The notes under the pieces are model-generated. The model was given only the letters and a program-made list of their open reading frames with translations. It did not search any database and was not told the DNA's origin. Positions 15,324 through 23,119 of a DNA stretch of 33,379 nt are shown piece by piece. Both the position numbers and the translations under genes were made by a program. Positions within the stretch are counted from its first letter, which is position 1, and every line of letters starts with the position of its first letter. Source of the DNA: Candidatus Faecaligallichristensenella faecipullorum (GTDB taxonomy: Bacteria > Bacillota > Clostridia > Christensenellales > Aristaeellaceae); contig DVJW01000094.1 in assembly GCA_018716505.1 (NCBI GenBank), forward strand, positions 1 to 33,379, read 5' to 3'.

Positions 15324-15948
15324 GCCGTTTCTCCCATTTTATCGGAACAATTTTGCCCGCATCATAATGCGCCACCTTAAGGTTCGCAAAGGCCTGGGGC
15401 GTCATATGCCGCGCAAAGGTCTCCATGGACTCCTCCAGCCCATTGTCCCGCTCATCCAATCTGGGATTGTCCAAAAGGGCAAACCCAAAATCGGTGTACA
15501 GCTTGATGGCCCGCATGCTGGAGGTCTGGGTATGCAAGTACACCGGATACATGCCCTTTGGAATGTCCCGCATAACATGGGTCAAAAGCGCCCGGCCCAA
15601 GCCCTGGCCTTCTGCCTCTCTGATCACCTTAAACCAATGCAAGGTGGGGATAACCTCTTCATGCTCCCACCAGAAGCAGGTCCCCAATACCCGGTCACTG
15701 CTGTCGCAGATCACCTGACATCTTTCAAAAAACAAGGCCCGCCGGGCCGCGTAATGGTGCTCAAACCACTCTTCCATGTAAGGCTGATATTCTTCCGCCG
15801 TTTGTGGTTTGTCAAAATGGATGCGTTTCCATATATCCAATTCTGATTCCCGAAGCGATCGGATAAAAAAGCCTTCAGGAATCGGGGCACACGCTTGCTC
15901 GTTCATTTGCGCGCAGGCCATAAACAGGTCCAAATCCCGGTAATCCAT
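15316..15948 (-). CDS. GNAT-family N-acetyltransferase
   Basis: A 210-residue acetyl-CoA-dependent acyltransferase. The acetyl-CoA pyrophosphate loop is EGQGLGRALL (113-122), followed by the alpha3/beta5 region MYPVYLHTQTSSMRAIKLYTDFGF typical of GNAT proteins (split here as YLHTQTSS and AIKLYTDFGF). The first ~40 residues form an extension with no recognised fold. Substrate unknown. The Met at 15946-15948 is chosen over upstream in-frame codons because GGAGGG lies 6 bp before it. First gene of an operon with the APH-family kinase and the TetM-like GTPase; no strong promoter was identified upstream. Confidence 0.85.
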   Translation of the reverse strand: MDYRDLDLFMACAQMNEQACAPIPEGFFIRSLRESELDIWKRIHFDKPQTAEEYQPYMEEWFEHHYAARRALFFERCQVICDSSDRVLGTCFWWEHEEVIPTLHWFKVIREAEGQGLGRALLTHVMRDIPKGMYPVYLHTQTSSMRAIKLYTDFGFALLDNPRLDERDNGLEESMETFARHMTPQAFANLKVAHYDAGKIVPIKWEKRHE

Positions 15949-16030
15949 GGAAATCCCTCCCCTTTTATGATGCCTGTATCCTTTGATTCTACATTCCCTT
16001 CCGCTTTTCCTTTGGTCTAAAACCCTTTCC

Positions 16031-16064
16031 ATAAAAAGAAGCCGCCGTTTTTACCGGCGGCTTC
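16031..16064 (-). terminator. Intrinsic terminator of the sugar ABC transporter operon
   Basis: Minus strand: a 10-bp perfect stem GAAGCCGCCG with its complement (16038-16047/16055-16064), loop of 7, followed by TTTTTAT. It lies 26 bp after the second permease stop and insulates the downstream GNAT operon. Confidence 0.88.
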
Positions 16065-16090
16065 CTCGAAGGGTGTTCGGACAACAAGAC

Positions 16091-16993
16091 TCAGCCCTTA
16101 ACCGCGCCGATCATAATGCCCGAAATGAAATAGCGCTGCATGAAGGGATAGACCAGGAAAATCGGGATGGCCGATACCATGGTGATGGTAATGCGCACGC
16201 CCTTGGGCGACAGAGCCTGAGCGGCGTTCTGTATATCGGCGCTGCTGGCCTGACCGCTCTTCAGCAGGTCGGTGAGTGCCTTGGCCTCGTTGAGTAACTT
16301 GTACAGCTTGTACTGCAACGTGGTCAAAGTCGTATTGGTGGCGTTGTAAATGTGGTTATCAAACCAGGAGTTCCATTGTCCCACGGCCGCAAAGATCATG
16401 ATGGTGGCCAGAATCGGAATACTGAGCGGGAAAATGACCTTGTAATAGATCTTGAAATATCCGGCTCCGTCGATCATGGCCGCTTCCTCCAGGGAATCCG
16501 GCAACTGTTCGATATAGGTCTTGATCAAGATAACGTTGTAAGCCGAGACACAGGTGGGCAGCACATACACCCAGAAGGTATTGAGCAACCCGTAGCTCCT
16601 GTACGCCAGATAGGTGGGGATCAAGCCGCCGCTCACATACATGGTGATGATCAGCATCCTGTACATGAATTTACGGGCAGGCATTTCCTGTTTGGAAAAC
16701 AGATAACCCAGCAACGAGCAGCAGAACACCGTCAGAGCAGTGCCCACCACCACGCGCGCCACCGATATAAAGAACGAAAGCGCAATGCCTTCCAGTTGGA
16801 AAACCTGCTCATAGTTATACAGGCTGAATCCTCTGGGCCAGAATGATACACCCTGAGTCACCAATCTGGTATCGCTGATGGAATAAATAAACAGGTAATA
16901 AAACGGATATACGCAGGCCAGCGCGAAGAGCCCTAATACAAGATAGATCAAGACATCTAGCGCAACACTGGCAGCACTTTTCTTTCCTACCAT
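16091..16993 (-). CDS. Carbohydrate ABC transporter permease, LplC/YtcP type
   Basis: A 300-residue inner-membrane permease with six predicted helices. The cytoplasmic EAA loop that docks the ATPase is EEAAMIDGAGYFKIYYKVIFP. The C-terminal YPFMQRYFISGIMIGAVKG is typical of LplC/YtcP proteins, which import oligosaccharides or polysaccharide fragments with an LplB partner. The Met at 16991-16993 is preferred (GAGGAG upstream, 16 bp after the previous stop); a Met at 17029 would overlap the upstream permease and lacks a ribosome binding site. No ATPase gene is present; a shared MsmX-type ATPase encoded elsewhere is expected. Confidence 0.93.
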   Translation of the reverse strand: MVGKKSAASVALDVLIYLVLGLFALACVYPFYYLFIYSISDTRLVTQGVSFWPRGFSLYNYEQVFQLEGIALSFFISVARVVVGTALTVFCCSLLGYLFSKQEMPARKFMYRMLIITMYVSGGLIPTYLAYRSYGLLNTFWVYVLPTCVSAYNVILIKTYIEQLPDSLEEAAMIDGAGYFKIYYKVIFPLSIPILATIMIFAAVGQWNSWFDNHIYNATNTTLTTLQYKLYKLLNEAKALTDLLKSGQASSADIQNAAQALSPKGVRITITMVSAIPIFLVYPFMQRYFISGIMIGAVKG

Positions 16994-17009
16994 CTTTCCG
17001 GCTCCTCTC

Positions 17010-17945
17010 TTAGAAAATCGACTGGCCATCGCGGGCCTTCTTGGAGATCGCATTGGCGCTGAACAAAAGCAGTATGCTGACCACCGACTTCATGATGCCA
17101 ATGGCGATGGCATAGGAATACTTGTAGTTCTGCATACCAATGCGGTACACATAGATGTCCAATACCTCAATGGTCTCCGAAGTACCGGCGTTCTTGAACA
17201 CGAAATACTGGTCAAAACCTACGTTCATAAAGTTGCCGATACCCAACAGCAACAACACGATGAAGGTCGGAATCAAGCCCGGAACCGTAATATGCCAGGT
17301 GGATTGGAGCCGGTTTGCGCCGTCAATGGCCGCGGCCTCATAAAGCTCCTGATCAATACCGGCTATGGCGGCCAGGTAGATAATCGAGTTCCAGCCCAGG
17401 TTCTTCCATTGGCCCATCAACGTTTGGAACCAATATACCGCGCCGGAATCAGACAAAACATTGTAGGACTTTGGCCAAATGCCCAAAGCGACCAAGGCCT
17501 CGGTAATCAGGCCTTCACTGCTGAACAGCTGGAACGCCAACGAATACACAATGATCCAGCTTATAAAGTTGGGAAAGGTGGTCAGCGTCTGGATCGCCTT
17601 CTTGTAGCGGACATGTTGAACCGAATTCAACATAATCGCGAAAATCATGGGCAATGGACAAACCACATAGGTCAACAGTGCGAAAATCAGGGTATTTTTC
17701 ATTACCCGCAGCATATCCCACCGGTCGGTAAGGAACTGCTTGAAATAATAAAAGCCCTTAAACTCACACTCCCACAATTGAAGGCCCGGTTTATAGTCAA
17801 AGAATGCATAGCTCCAGCCAAATAGCGGGACATAGGCAAATAGAACTACCAAAAGCATTAGCGGAAGCGCCATAAGCAAAAGCTGATAGCGCCTCATATT
17901 TTTTTTCTTTTTGCGCTGGCCCGCGGCGGTTCCCAATTGTGCCAT
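17010..17945 (-). CDS. Carbohydrate ABC transporter permease, LplB/YteP type
   Basis: A 311-residue inner-membrane permease with a basic N-terminus (QRKKKKNMRRY), six predicted helices, and the EAA loop YEAAAIDGANRLQSTWHITVPG. The sequence ends KARDGQSIF, a pattern typical of LplB proteins. It forms a heterodimer with the LplC-type protein encoded just downstream and takes substrate from the binding protein encoded upstream. AAGGGAG lies about 7 bp before the ATG at 17943-17945. Confidence 0.94.
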   Translation of the reverse strand: MAQLGTAAGQRKKKKNMRRYQLLLMALPLMLLVVLFAYVPLFGWSYAFFDYKPGLQLWECEFKGFYYFKQFLTDRWDMLRVMKNTLIFALLTYVVCPLPMIFAIMLNSVQHVRYKKAIQTLTTFPNFISWIIVYSLAFQLFSSEGLITEALVALGIWPKSYNVLSDSGAVYWFQTLMGQWKNLGWNSIIYLAAIAGIDQELYEAAAIDGANRLQSTWHITVPGLIPTFIVLLLLGIGNFMNVGFDQYFVFKNAGTSETIEVLDIYVYRIGMQNYKYSYAIAIGIMKSVVSILLLFSANAISKKARDGQSIF

Positions 17946-17973
17946 AATATTCTCCCTTCCCGTATGAGTGATA

Positions 17974-18003
17974 AGAAAGGGGCGAGTCGCCCCGCCCCTT
18001 TCT
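17974..18003 (-). terminator. Stem-loop between the binding-protein and permease genes
   Basis: An 11-bp perfect stem, AGAAAGGGGCG with its complement, loop of 8, sits in the 96-bp gap between the binding-protein stop and the permease start. On the minus strand it is followed by TATCAC after CTTTCT, a weak T tract. It can act as a partial terminator or as a 3' stabiliser of the binding-protein mRNA, giving more binding protein than permease. Confidence 0.65.
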
Positions 18004-18041
18004 CACGCTATTGCTCGCGCACTAGCGCCTTTTTCCGCTCG

Positions 18042-19877
18042 CTATTCAGCAGCTTCAGTCTCAGCAGCATCAGCGGCCTCGGTCTCAGCGGCATCAGCAG
18101 CCTCGGTCTCGGCGGCGTCAGCAGCCTCGGTCTCGGCGGCGTCAGCGGGCGCTTCGGTCTCAGTCTCGGCAGTGGCAGCCTCAGCATCGATAATAGCCTG
18201 AATCTCATCGCGCAAGGTGGTCCACTGGGTGTTATACCACTCAAAGGCGGTATCCAGACCCGCAGCCTTCACTTCCTCGATGAACTGCTGCTGCTGCGCC
18301 TCAAACTCCGCGTCGTCCTCGCAGGTGATCAAGGGCTGGAGCCAACGGATCATCATTTCCTGCACACGGGAAGTGATGGTGGAAATCTCATCCGGCACAT
18401 CGTTTACCAGCGCACCAATGGTGGTATGCAGAGAAACTTTCTGGCTGTAGCCTTTGCCTTCCTGCTCCATCTTGTAGCGCAGTTCGCCGGGGTAGCTCAC
18501 GCCGTAGTGATCGGCAAAGGCCTGCTGCAAGGGAGTCAAGCCCTTGCCCAGGTTGTACAGGCCCAGGTCATAGTAGTATCCATCCTCCGCCATACCAAAG
18601 GCAGAAGAACCGATGAAGTTGCCGTACTGGTTGATGCCGGTGGCGCCCAGCGTATCTCCTCCGGCAGCCTTGGCTTCATAAGCGGCATCTAGCAGAGCCG
18701 GCACACCGTCATCGCCGTAATCCCAGTACTTGCCCTGAATGCCGGAGTAGTGGGTACGGTTGCCGTCATCAGAATCCAGATAGTCGACGAAGGAAACCGC
18801 GGCCGGAATCTTCTCCTCGGCGCAGGAGGTGGAAACGTACAAATTCTTGCCGTTCCAGCCGATGATGGCGTTCTGGCCGTACCATCCGGAAGAACCTTCA
18901 TAGGGAACCGCCATAATACCGGCCAGCGTGTCGGGATCCTTTTCGCGGTTGGCGGTGTACAACTCACCCACATACCAGGTGCAGATGCCGCCCACATAGC
19001 GGTTGTTGGCGTATTTCTCGTCCAGATCATCATTGGTCATGGCGAAGGAATCCGGATCGAACAAGCCGCGCTTGTTCAACTCACGATAGAAGGTGATGGC
19101 CTGCCACCAGGGCGAAACCGAGGTATCGGTCTCCACCAAATGGTTGATCATCTCATTCGTTTTGGTATCCCAAACAAAGTTGTAATCACCCACGCCCGTG
19201 GTGCCCATGTTGGCAATCTGACCCTGCACCCAGCCCCACAGGCCGGAATCGTTCCAGATGCCCATCGCATAGGTCTGCTCGCCGTTCTCATTGGTGGGAT
19301 ACAGCTCAACCATATCCTCCAGAACCTCGACATAATCGTCGTAGCTCTTCATTTCCGGATAGCCCAGCTGCTCGTACAGATCCCAGCGTACCAGGAAGCC
19401 GTTCCAACCCTCGACAGCGCCAGTGGCATCCTCGTATCCGGTATTGGGGGTATGGAAATACAACTTTCCATCTCCGCCGGACATATACTTGCGCAACAGC
19501 TCATTGCGCAACTCATATTTCAGGATGTTCTGGCCATATTCCTCCAGATAATCATCCAGCGGCACCGCGGCGCCGGCAGTCAGCACAGCCTGGGCGTCGT
19601 TGGTCATCATGATATCTTTTTGGTCGCCCGAAGCGAGGGCCAGGGCGAAGGTGTCGTCATCATACTGATACCATTCGGTAAACTTGACGTTCAAAACCTC
19701 TTCAACATGCTGGAACCACTCATCCGGCCAGTAGTCTTTTCCGTCGAAGCCCAGGTTCTGAGCTCCGATTGTCAACTCAACCGGCTCGGTGGATTCCGCA
19801 ACAGCGCCGCCAAAAACGCCGAAAGCAGTCAACATAATAGCCGCCACCATCAGCATGGAGAAAACGCGCTTTTTCAT
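18042..19877 (-). CDS. Extracellular sugar-binding protein of an Lpl-type ABC importer
   Basis: A 611-residue solute-binding protein for the permeases encoded downstream. The signal peptide is MKKRVFSML...GGAVA, with likely cleavage after Ala27 and a mature start of ESTEPVELTIGAQ. No lipobox cysteine is present, so it is not a lipoprotein, which is unusual for a Gram-positive importer. The mature part has the LipO/LplA-type layout (KDYWPDEWFQHVEEVLNV, WNGFLVRWDLYEQLGYP, DDYVEVLEDM). The last ~40 residues are an acidic Ala/Glu/Thr/Asp repeat. The start at 19875-19877 has AAGGAGGG 7 bp upstream; an earlier in-frame Met at 19919 lies at the predicted transcription start. Confidence 0.92.
   Translation of the reverse strand: MKKRVFSMLMVAAIMLTAFGVFGGAVAESTEPVELTIGAQNLGFDGKDYWPDEWFQHVEEVLNVKFTEWYQYDDDTFALALASGDQKDIMMTNDAQAVLTAGAAVPLDDYLEEYGQNILKYELRNELLRKYMSGGDGKLYFHTPNTGYEDATGAVEGWNGFLVRWDLYEQLGYPEMKSYDDYVEVLEDMVELYPTNENGEQTYAMGIWNDSGLWGWVQGQIANMGTTGVGDYNFVWDTKTNEMINHLVETDTSVSPWWQAITFYRELNKRGLFDPDSFAMTNDDLDEKYANNRYVGGICTWYVGELYTANREKDPDTLAGIMAVPYEGSSGWYGQNAIIGWNGKNLYVSTSCAEEKIPAAVSFVDYLDSDDGNRTHYSGIQGKYWDYGDDGVPALLDAAYEAKAAGGDTLGATGINQYGNFIGSSAFGMAEDGYYYDLGLYNLGKGLTPLQQAFADHYGVSYPGELRYKMEQEGKGYSQKVSLHTTIGALVNDVPDEISTITSRVQEMMIRWLQPLITCEDDAEFEAQQQQFIEEVKAAGLDTAFEWYNTQWTTLRDEIQAIIDAEAATAETETEAPADAAETEAADAAETEAADAAETEAADAAETEAAE
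18045..18143 (-). repeat. Tandem 24-nt coding repeat at the 3' end of the binding-protein gene
   Basis: Four tandem copies encode the octapeptide DAAETEAA, then a final Glu and the stop codon. The DNA units are near-identical with synonymous differences. It is a low-complexity acidic tail, with length variation by slippage expected. Confidence 0.85.
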
Positions 19878-19901
19878 TGGAACACCCTCCTTGCAAATTT
19901 T

Positions 19902-19916
19902 TGTCCATTTGGGACA
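19902..19916. promoter_or_regulatory. Candidate operator at the importer promoter
   Basis: TGTCC-ATTTG-GGACA, a 5-bp perfect inverted repeat flanked by T- and A-rich sequence, located at the predicted transcription start of the binding-protein operon. A repressor bound here would block initiation. Related GGGACA and GGACAAAA words occur again at 20074-20099. Confidence 0.4.
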
Positions 19917-19922
19917 CAATCT

Positions 19923-19951
19923 ATTTTACCGTTTCGATGCGCGGATGTCAA
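19923..19951 (-). promoter_or_regulatory. Sigma-A promoter of the ABC importer operon
   Basis: Minus strand: TTGACA (19946-19951), 17-bp spacer, TAAAAT (19923-19928). It lies about 46 bp before the binding-protein ATG. Confidence 0.78.
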
Positions 19952-20246
19952 TATTCGTCGAACGTTTTGTAAAAATTAATTTTATCCATTATCCTTTTAT
20001 CTATAATTTTGAATTTAATTCTATACTTTGTTGTCCGTTCATCTATAAATTTCTTCATAATCTTGTTTTCGTATTTTGGGACATAAAACAGGACAAAACC
20101 ACTGATTTTTTCCTGTCATTGAGGGCCTAAGGATCGCCCCGCTTCCCGCCGTCGTTTCCACTGTCCCCCTTATCGTTTTAATTGTTTATCCGTCGCAATA
20201 TGAACCCCGTATTCCCATCATGCCTATAAATCCAAGCGCTTTTCGG

Positions 20247-20276
20247 TTGACATTTCCAATCATACTGTACTACAAT
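20247..20276 (+). promoter_or_regulatory. Sigma-A promoter of the GH35-GH20 operon
   Basis: TTGACA (20247-20252), 18-bp spacer, TACAAT (20271-20276). Predicted transcription start is near 20283, giving a leader of about 87 nt before the GH35 ATG. Confidence 0.75.
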
Positions 20277-20369
20277 GTGCATGGAAAATTGTCCTCAAGC
20301 CAGAGAATATTTGAAATGCCTTAAGTATTCCTTGCGGCTCATCGAGGATATACGGCAGGAGGGACTTTT

Positions 20370-23102
20370 ATGGCTTTGACCTACGATGAAAAATCCCTGA
20401 TTGCGGACGGAAAGCGCATTTGGCTCTATTCCGGCGAAATCCATTACTTCCGCTTTCCCAAAGCCGAATGGCGGCGTGCTCTGTCGGTGGCGCGGGCTGC
20501 GGGCCTGAATACCGTGGCCACCTACATTGCCTGGAACTTGCACGAAAAAACAGAAGGCCAATGGAACTTTGAAGGCGATCTCGATTTGGGCGCCTTTATC
20601 GATCTGGCCAAGGAATTGGGCCTGTATGTCATGCTCCGGCCCGGCCCCTATATCTGCGCCGAATGGACGGGCGGCGGCATCCCAGCCTGGCTGCTCAGCG
20701 ATCCCTTGCTGGAACAGCGCACCGATAACCCGGTCTTCATGGAACATACCGAGGCCTATTTGCGCCGGGTGATGGAAATTGTCGCCCCGCGCCAGCTCAC
20801 CCGGGGCGGCAATGTGGTGATGATTCAAAATGACAACGAATACCATGGCGGATGGGACGAGCGAACCACCTCCTATATTCGAAAAATCACCGATATCCTC
20901 CGGGAAAATGGATGCGAGGTGCCCATAAACGCCTGCAATTGCCATGCTCCCAGCGGAAAAATGGCCATCAATTATGACGCCAAACTGGTGGATCCCCATG
21001 TCTATCAGGACATGATCGTAACCTACAATACCTGCAACACCATGGCGGCCCTGCCCGAGCTGCGCGCCTTTCAACCCGGAAAGCCGGTCATCGTCACCGA
21101 AATGTGGACCGGGCCCATGGTGTTTTGGTACAAACCGGTGCCCGGCGGCATGGCCCCGGCGGACGTGGCCCAATGGGTTATCGAGTTCACCGCCAATCAG
21201 GCCATGGTCAACTCCTATATGTTTATCGGGGGCACCAATTTCGGCTTTAATGCCGCGGCCAATATCGCCACCTCCTACGCCAGCGATTATCCGGTGGGCG
21301 ACGGCATCCTGCCCCGGGAAAAATACTATAACATGCGCCCCTTCGGCCAATTTCTGGACCGGTTCGGAGGCCAGGTCGCCTGCTCCAGCTATGTGGATGC
21401 CTCCATGGGCGCCACCCGCGCCTGCCTGCACACCGCGCCCATGGGCGAATTCCTCTTTGCGGTGAGCGACGAACCCATGTGCCAGGTACGGTTGGACGGC
21501 GAAACCCGGGTTGTGCGCTTCGGAACGGTGCGGGGCGGTGTCTTTGGCCTGGGGCTGAAAATCGGCGCTTCGACCCTGGATTACAGCGACCTGTTCCTGC
21601 TGAGCGAGCGGGACAATACCGTATTTCTGTGGGGCAACGCCGGCCAAAGCTATGTGGCCAGCGTGGATGGACAGAGCGCGCAGGTGGAGGTTTTGCTGCA
21701 CCAGGCAAAGACCTTGCGCCTGGGCGGCCTGACGCTGGTCATTTTGGATGAGTTCCTGGCCCAGCGCGCCTGGTTCCTGAGCGATCAGGTCATCATGGGC
21801 GGAGATATGGCGTATGAAACCCCGGACGGCCTGCATTTTGAAGCCAGCCCCCTGGAAGATACGGTCTATATCTGGAAAGACGGCGCGCTGCATAAAGAAA
21901 TCCGCGCCCATTCAAAACCAGTGTGCGCCCTGCCCCCACTGACCCAATGGGAAAAGCGCAACCCGCTGGAAAACTGCTCCTTTGCCTCCATAGACGCGCC
22001 CCATTTCCATGAAAAGCTGGGGGCCTTGAACGGCTATGTCTGGTACCGCGGAACCATTCATTCCGAAACCAACCGCACGGGCGCCCTGCTGGCCGCCTGC
22101 TACACCAGCCGGGTGGTGGTGCTGGTGAACGGCCGCTTTGCCGGAGTGTTGGGCGAGCGGCGCATCGAGAACGAGCGCTTTGATTACGAAAACCCGGCCG
22201 ACATGCTGCGCGAGCGCATCCCGGTGCAGCTGCGCGCCGGGGAAAACGAAATTCTGCTGCTCAGCGAGGATACCGGCCGCTGCTGTTTGGACTCCATGCC
22301 CCTGGGCATCGAAGGCGATGTGTATGTGGACGCGCGCATGGTGGAAGTCGAAAACCCGGTCTACATCGGGCAAACCCCCATAGACCAAGCCACCCTGGAA
22401 TATCTCTACAGCCGGGATGTTACCGAAATCCGTGAGCTGGATACCCTGGAATTTGCCCTCGACCTGAATCCGGGCGAGCGCATGATCCTCATCGTGCATG
22501 ACGCCCCCTGCCAGGTAATGGTAAACGGCGAAATCGCGCCCCATACCCATATGGTGCGGCGGCCTTGGCAATCCTTTGGCGGGGCGAACGGCGGCTCTCA
22601 CCTCTGGCACAGCTATCAGCCTGTGCCCCAACCGGGTAAAAACACGGTGCGCATCCAATACCCGGGTCAGGTAAGCACCCTTTTGGGTCATATCCAGCTG
22701 TATGTGGTCAAGGAAAGCGATCAAATCAGCCATTGGAGCTTCAGCGCCTTAAATGAGTCCATCCCCTATGAGGGCCGGTGCGACTATGTCTCCGCCGCCC
22801 AAAAGCAAAATGGCCTGCTGGTGCCCTTCGCGCCCATCGGCGTTCAGGCTTCGGCCTATACCCCCCAATGGTTCACCACCCGCTTCGGAAAGGTTGACTC
22901 TCCCCGCCCCATCGCCCTGACTCTGGGCAAGATGCGCAAAGGCCAGATCTATCTGAACGGCCACAATGTGGGCCGGTTCCTGACCGGGGTGACCCAGAAC
23001 CGCTACTATTTGCCCGAAAGCTGGCTGAAAGAGGAAAACACCTTGTCCATCTTTGAGGAATACGGCGTCAATCCGGACGGCGTGGCCCTGACAATGCTGT
23101 AA
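20370..23102 (+). CDS. Glycoside hydrolase family 35 beta-galactosidase
   Basis: A 910-residue retaining exo-beta-galactosidase. The GH35 TIM barrel is clear: SGEIHYFRFP (21-30), GLNTVATYIAWNLHE (45-59), LRPGPYICAEWTGGGIPAWL (89-108), acid/base Glu157 in IQNDNEYHGG, nucleophile Glu244 in PVIVTEMWTGP, and the IGGTNFGFN loop. C-terminal all-beta domains follow, the last with the jelly-roll signature KGQIYLNGHNVGRF. There is no signal peptide, so it is cytoplasmic. AGGAGGG lies about 7 bp before the ATG. It forms an operon with the GH20 gene 17 bp downstream and diverges from the importer genes, suggesting it trims terminal galactose from imported oligosaccharides. Confidence 0.95.
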   Translation: MALTYDEKSLIADGKRIWLYSGEIHYFRFPKAEWRRALSVARAAGLNTVATYIAWNLHEKTEGQWNFEGDLDLGAFIDLAKELGLYVMLRPGPYICAEWTGGGIPAWLLSDPLLEQRTDNPVFMEHTEAYLRRVMEIVAPRQLTRGGNVVMIQNDNEYHGGWDERTTSYIRKITDILRENGCEVPINACNCHAPSGKMAINYDAKLVDPHVYQDMIVTYNTCNTMAALPELRAFQPGKPVIVTEMWTGPMVFWYKPVPGGMAPADVAQWVIEFTANQAMVNSYMFIGGTNFGFNAAANIATSYASDYPVGDGILPREKYYNMRPFGQFLDRFGGQVACSSYVDASMGATRACLHTAPMGEFLFAVSDEPMCQVRLDGETRVVRFGTVRGGVFGLGLKIGASTLDYSDLFLLSERDNTVFLWGNAGQSYVASVDGQSAQVEVLLHQAKTLRLGGLTLVILDEFLAQRAWFLSDQVIMGGDMAYETPDGLHFEASPLEDTVYIWKDGALHKEIRAHSKPVCALPPLTQWEKRNPLENCSFASIDAPHFHEKLGALNGYVWYRGTIHSETNRTGALLAACYTSRVVVLVNGRFAGVLGERRIENERFDYENPADMLRERIPVQLRAGENEILLLSEDTGRCCLDSMPLGIEGDVYVDARMVEVENPVYIGQTPIDQATLEYLYSRDVTEIRELDTLEFALDLNPGERMILIVHDAPCQVMVNGEIAPHTHMVRRPWQSFGGANGGSHLWHSYQPVPQPGKNTVRIQYPGQVSTLLGHIQLYVVKESDQISHWSFSALNESIPYEGRCDYVSAAQKQNGLLVPFAPIGVQASAYTPQWFTTRFGKVDSPRPIALTLGKMRKGQIYLNGHNVGRFLTGVTQNRYYLPESWLKEENTLSIFEEYGVNPDGVALTML

Positions 23103-23119
23103 ACCAAAGGAGAATTTTC

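Larger units (their letters stand above)
19878..20369. other. Divergent regulatory region between the importer and the GH35-GH20 operon
   Basis: A 492-bp gap without a gene. It is strongly AT-rich at about 19960-20110, in contrast to the GC-rich coding DNA. It contains a promoter for each direction (19923-19951 and 20247-20276), a GGACA/TGTCC inverted repeat at 19902-19916, a related paired motif at 20074-20099, and an AAGCGCTT palindrome at 20234-20241 just upstream of the GH35 -35 box. I see nothing else recognisable at 20110-20230. Confidence 0.7.

Noticed and set aside
19923-19938. Catabolite-responsive element between the importer -35 and -10
   Set aside because: The sequence resembles the cre consensus only in the AAACG core and lacks the flanking TG and CA, so the match is too weak.
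20295-21911. A 538-codon minus-strand open frame opposite the GH35 gene
   Set aside because: It lies antisense to a clear GH35 catalytic domain, has no ribosome binding site or family motif, and results from GC-rich codon structure. The same holds for 5128-6246, 24098-25249, 30097-31248, 18750-19979 and 2101-2856.
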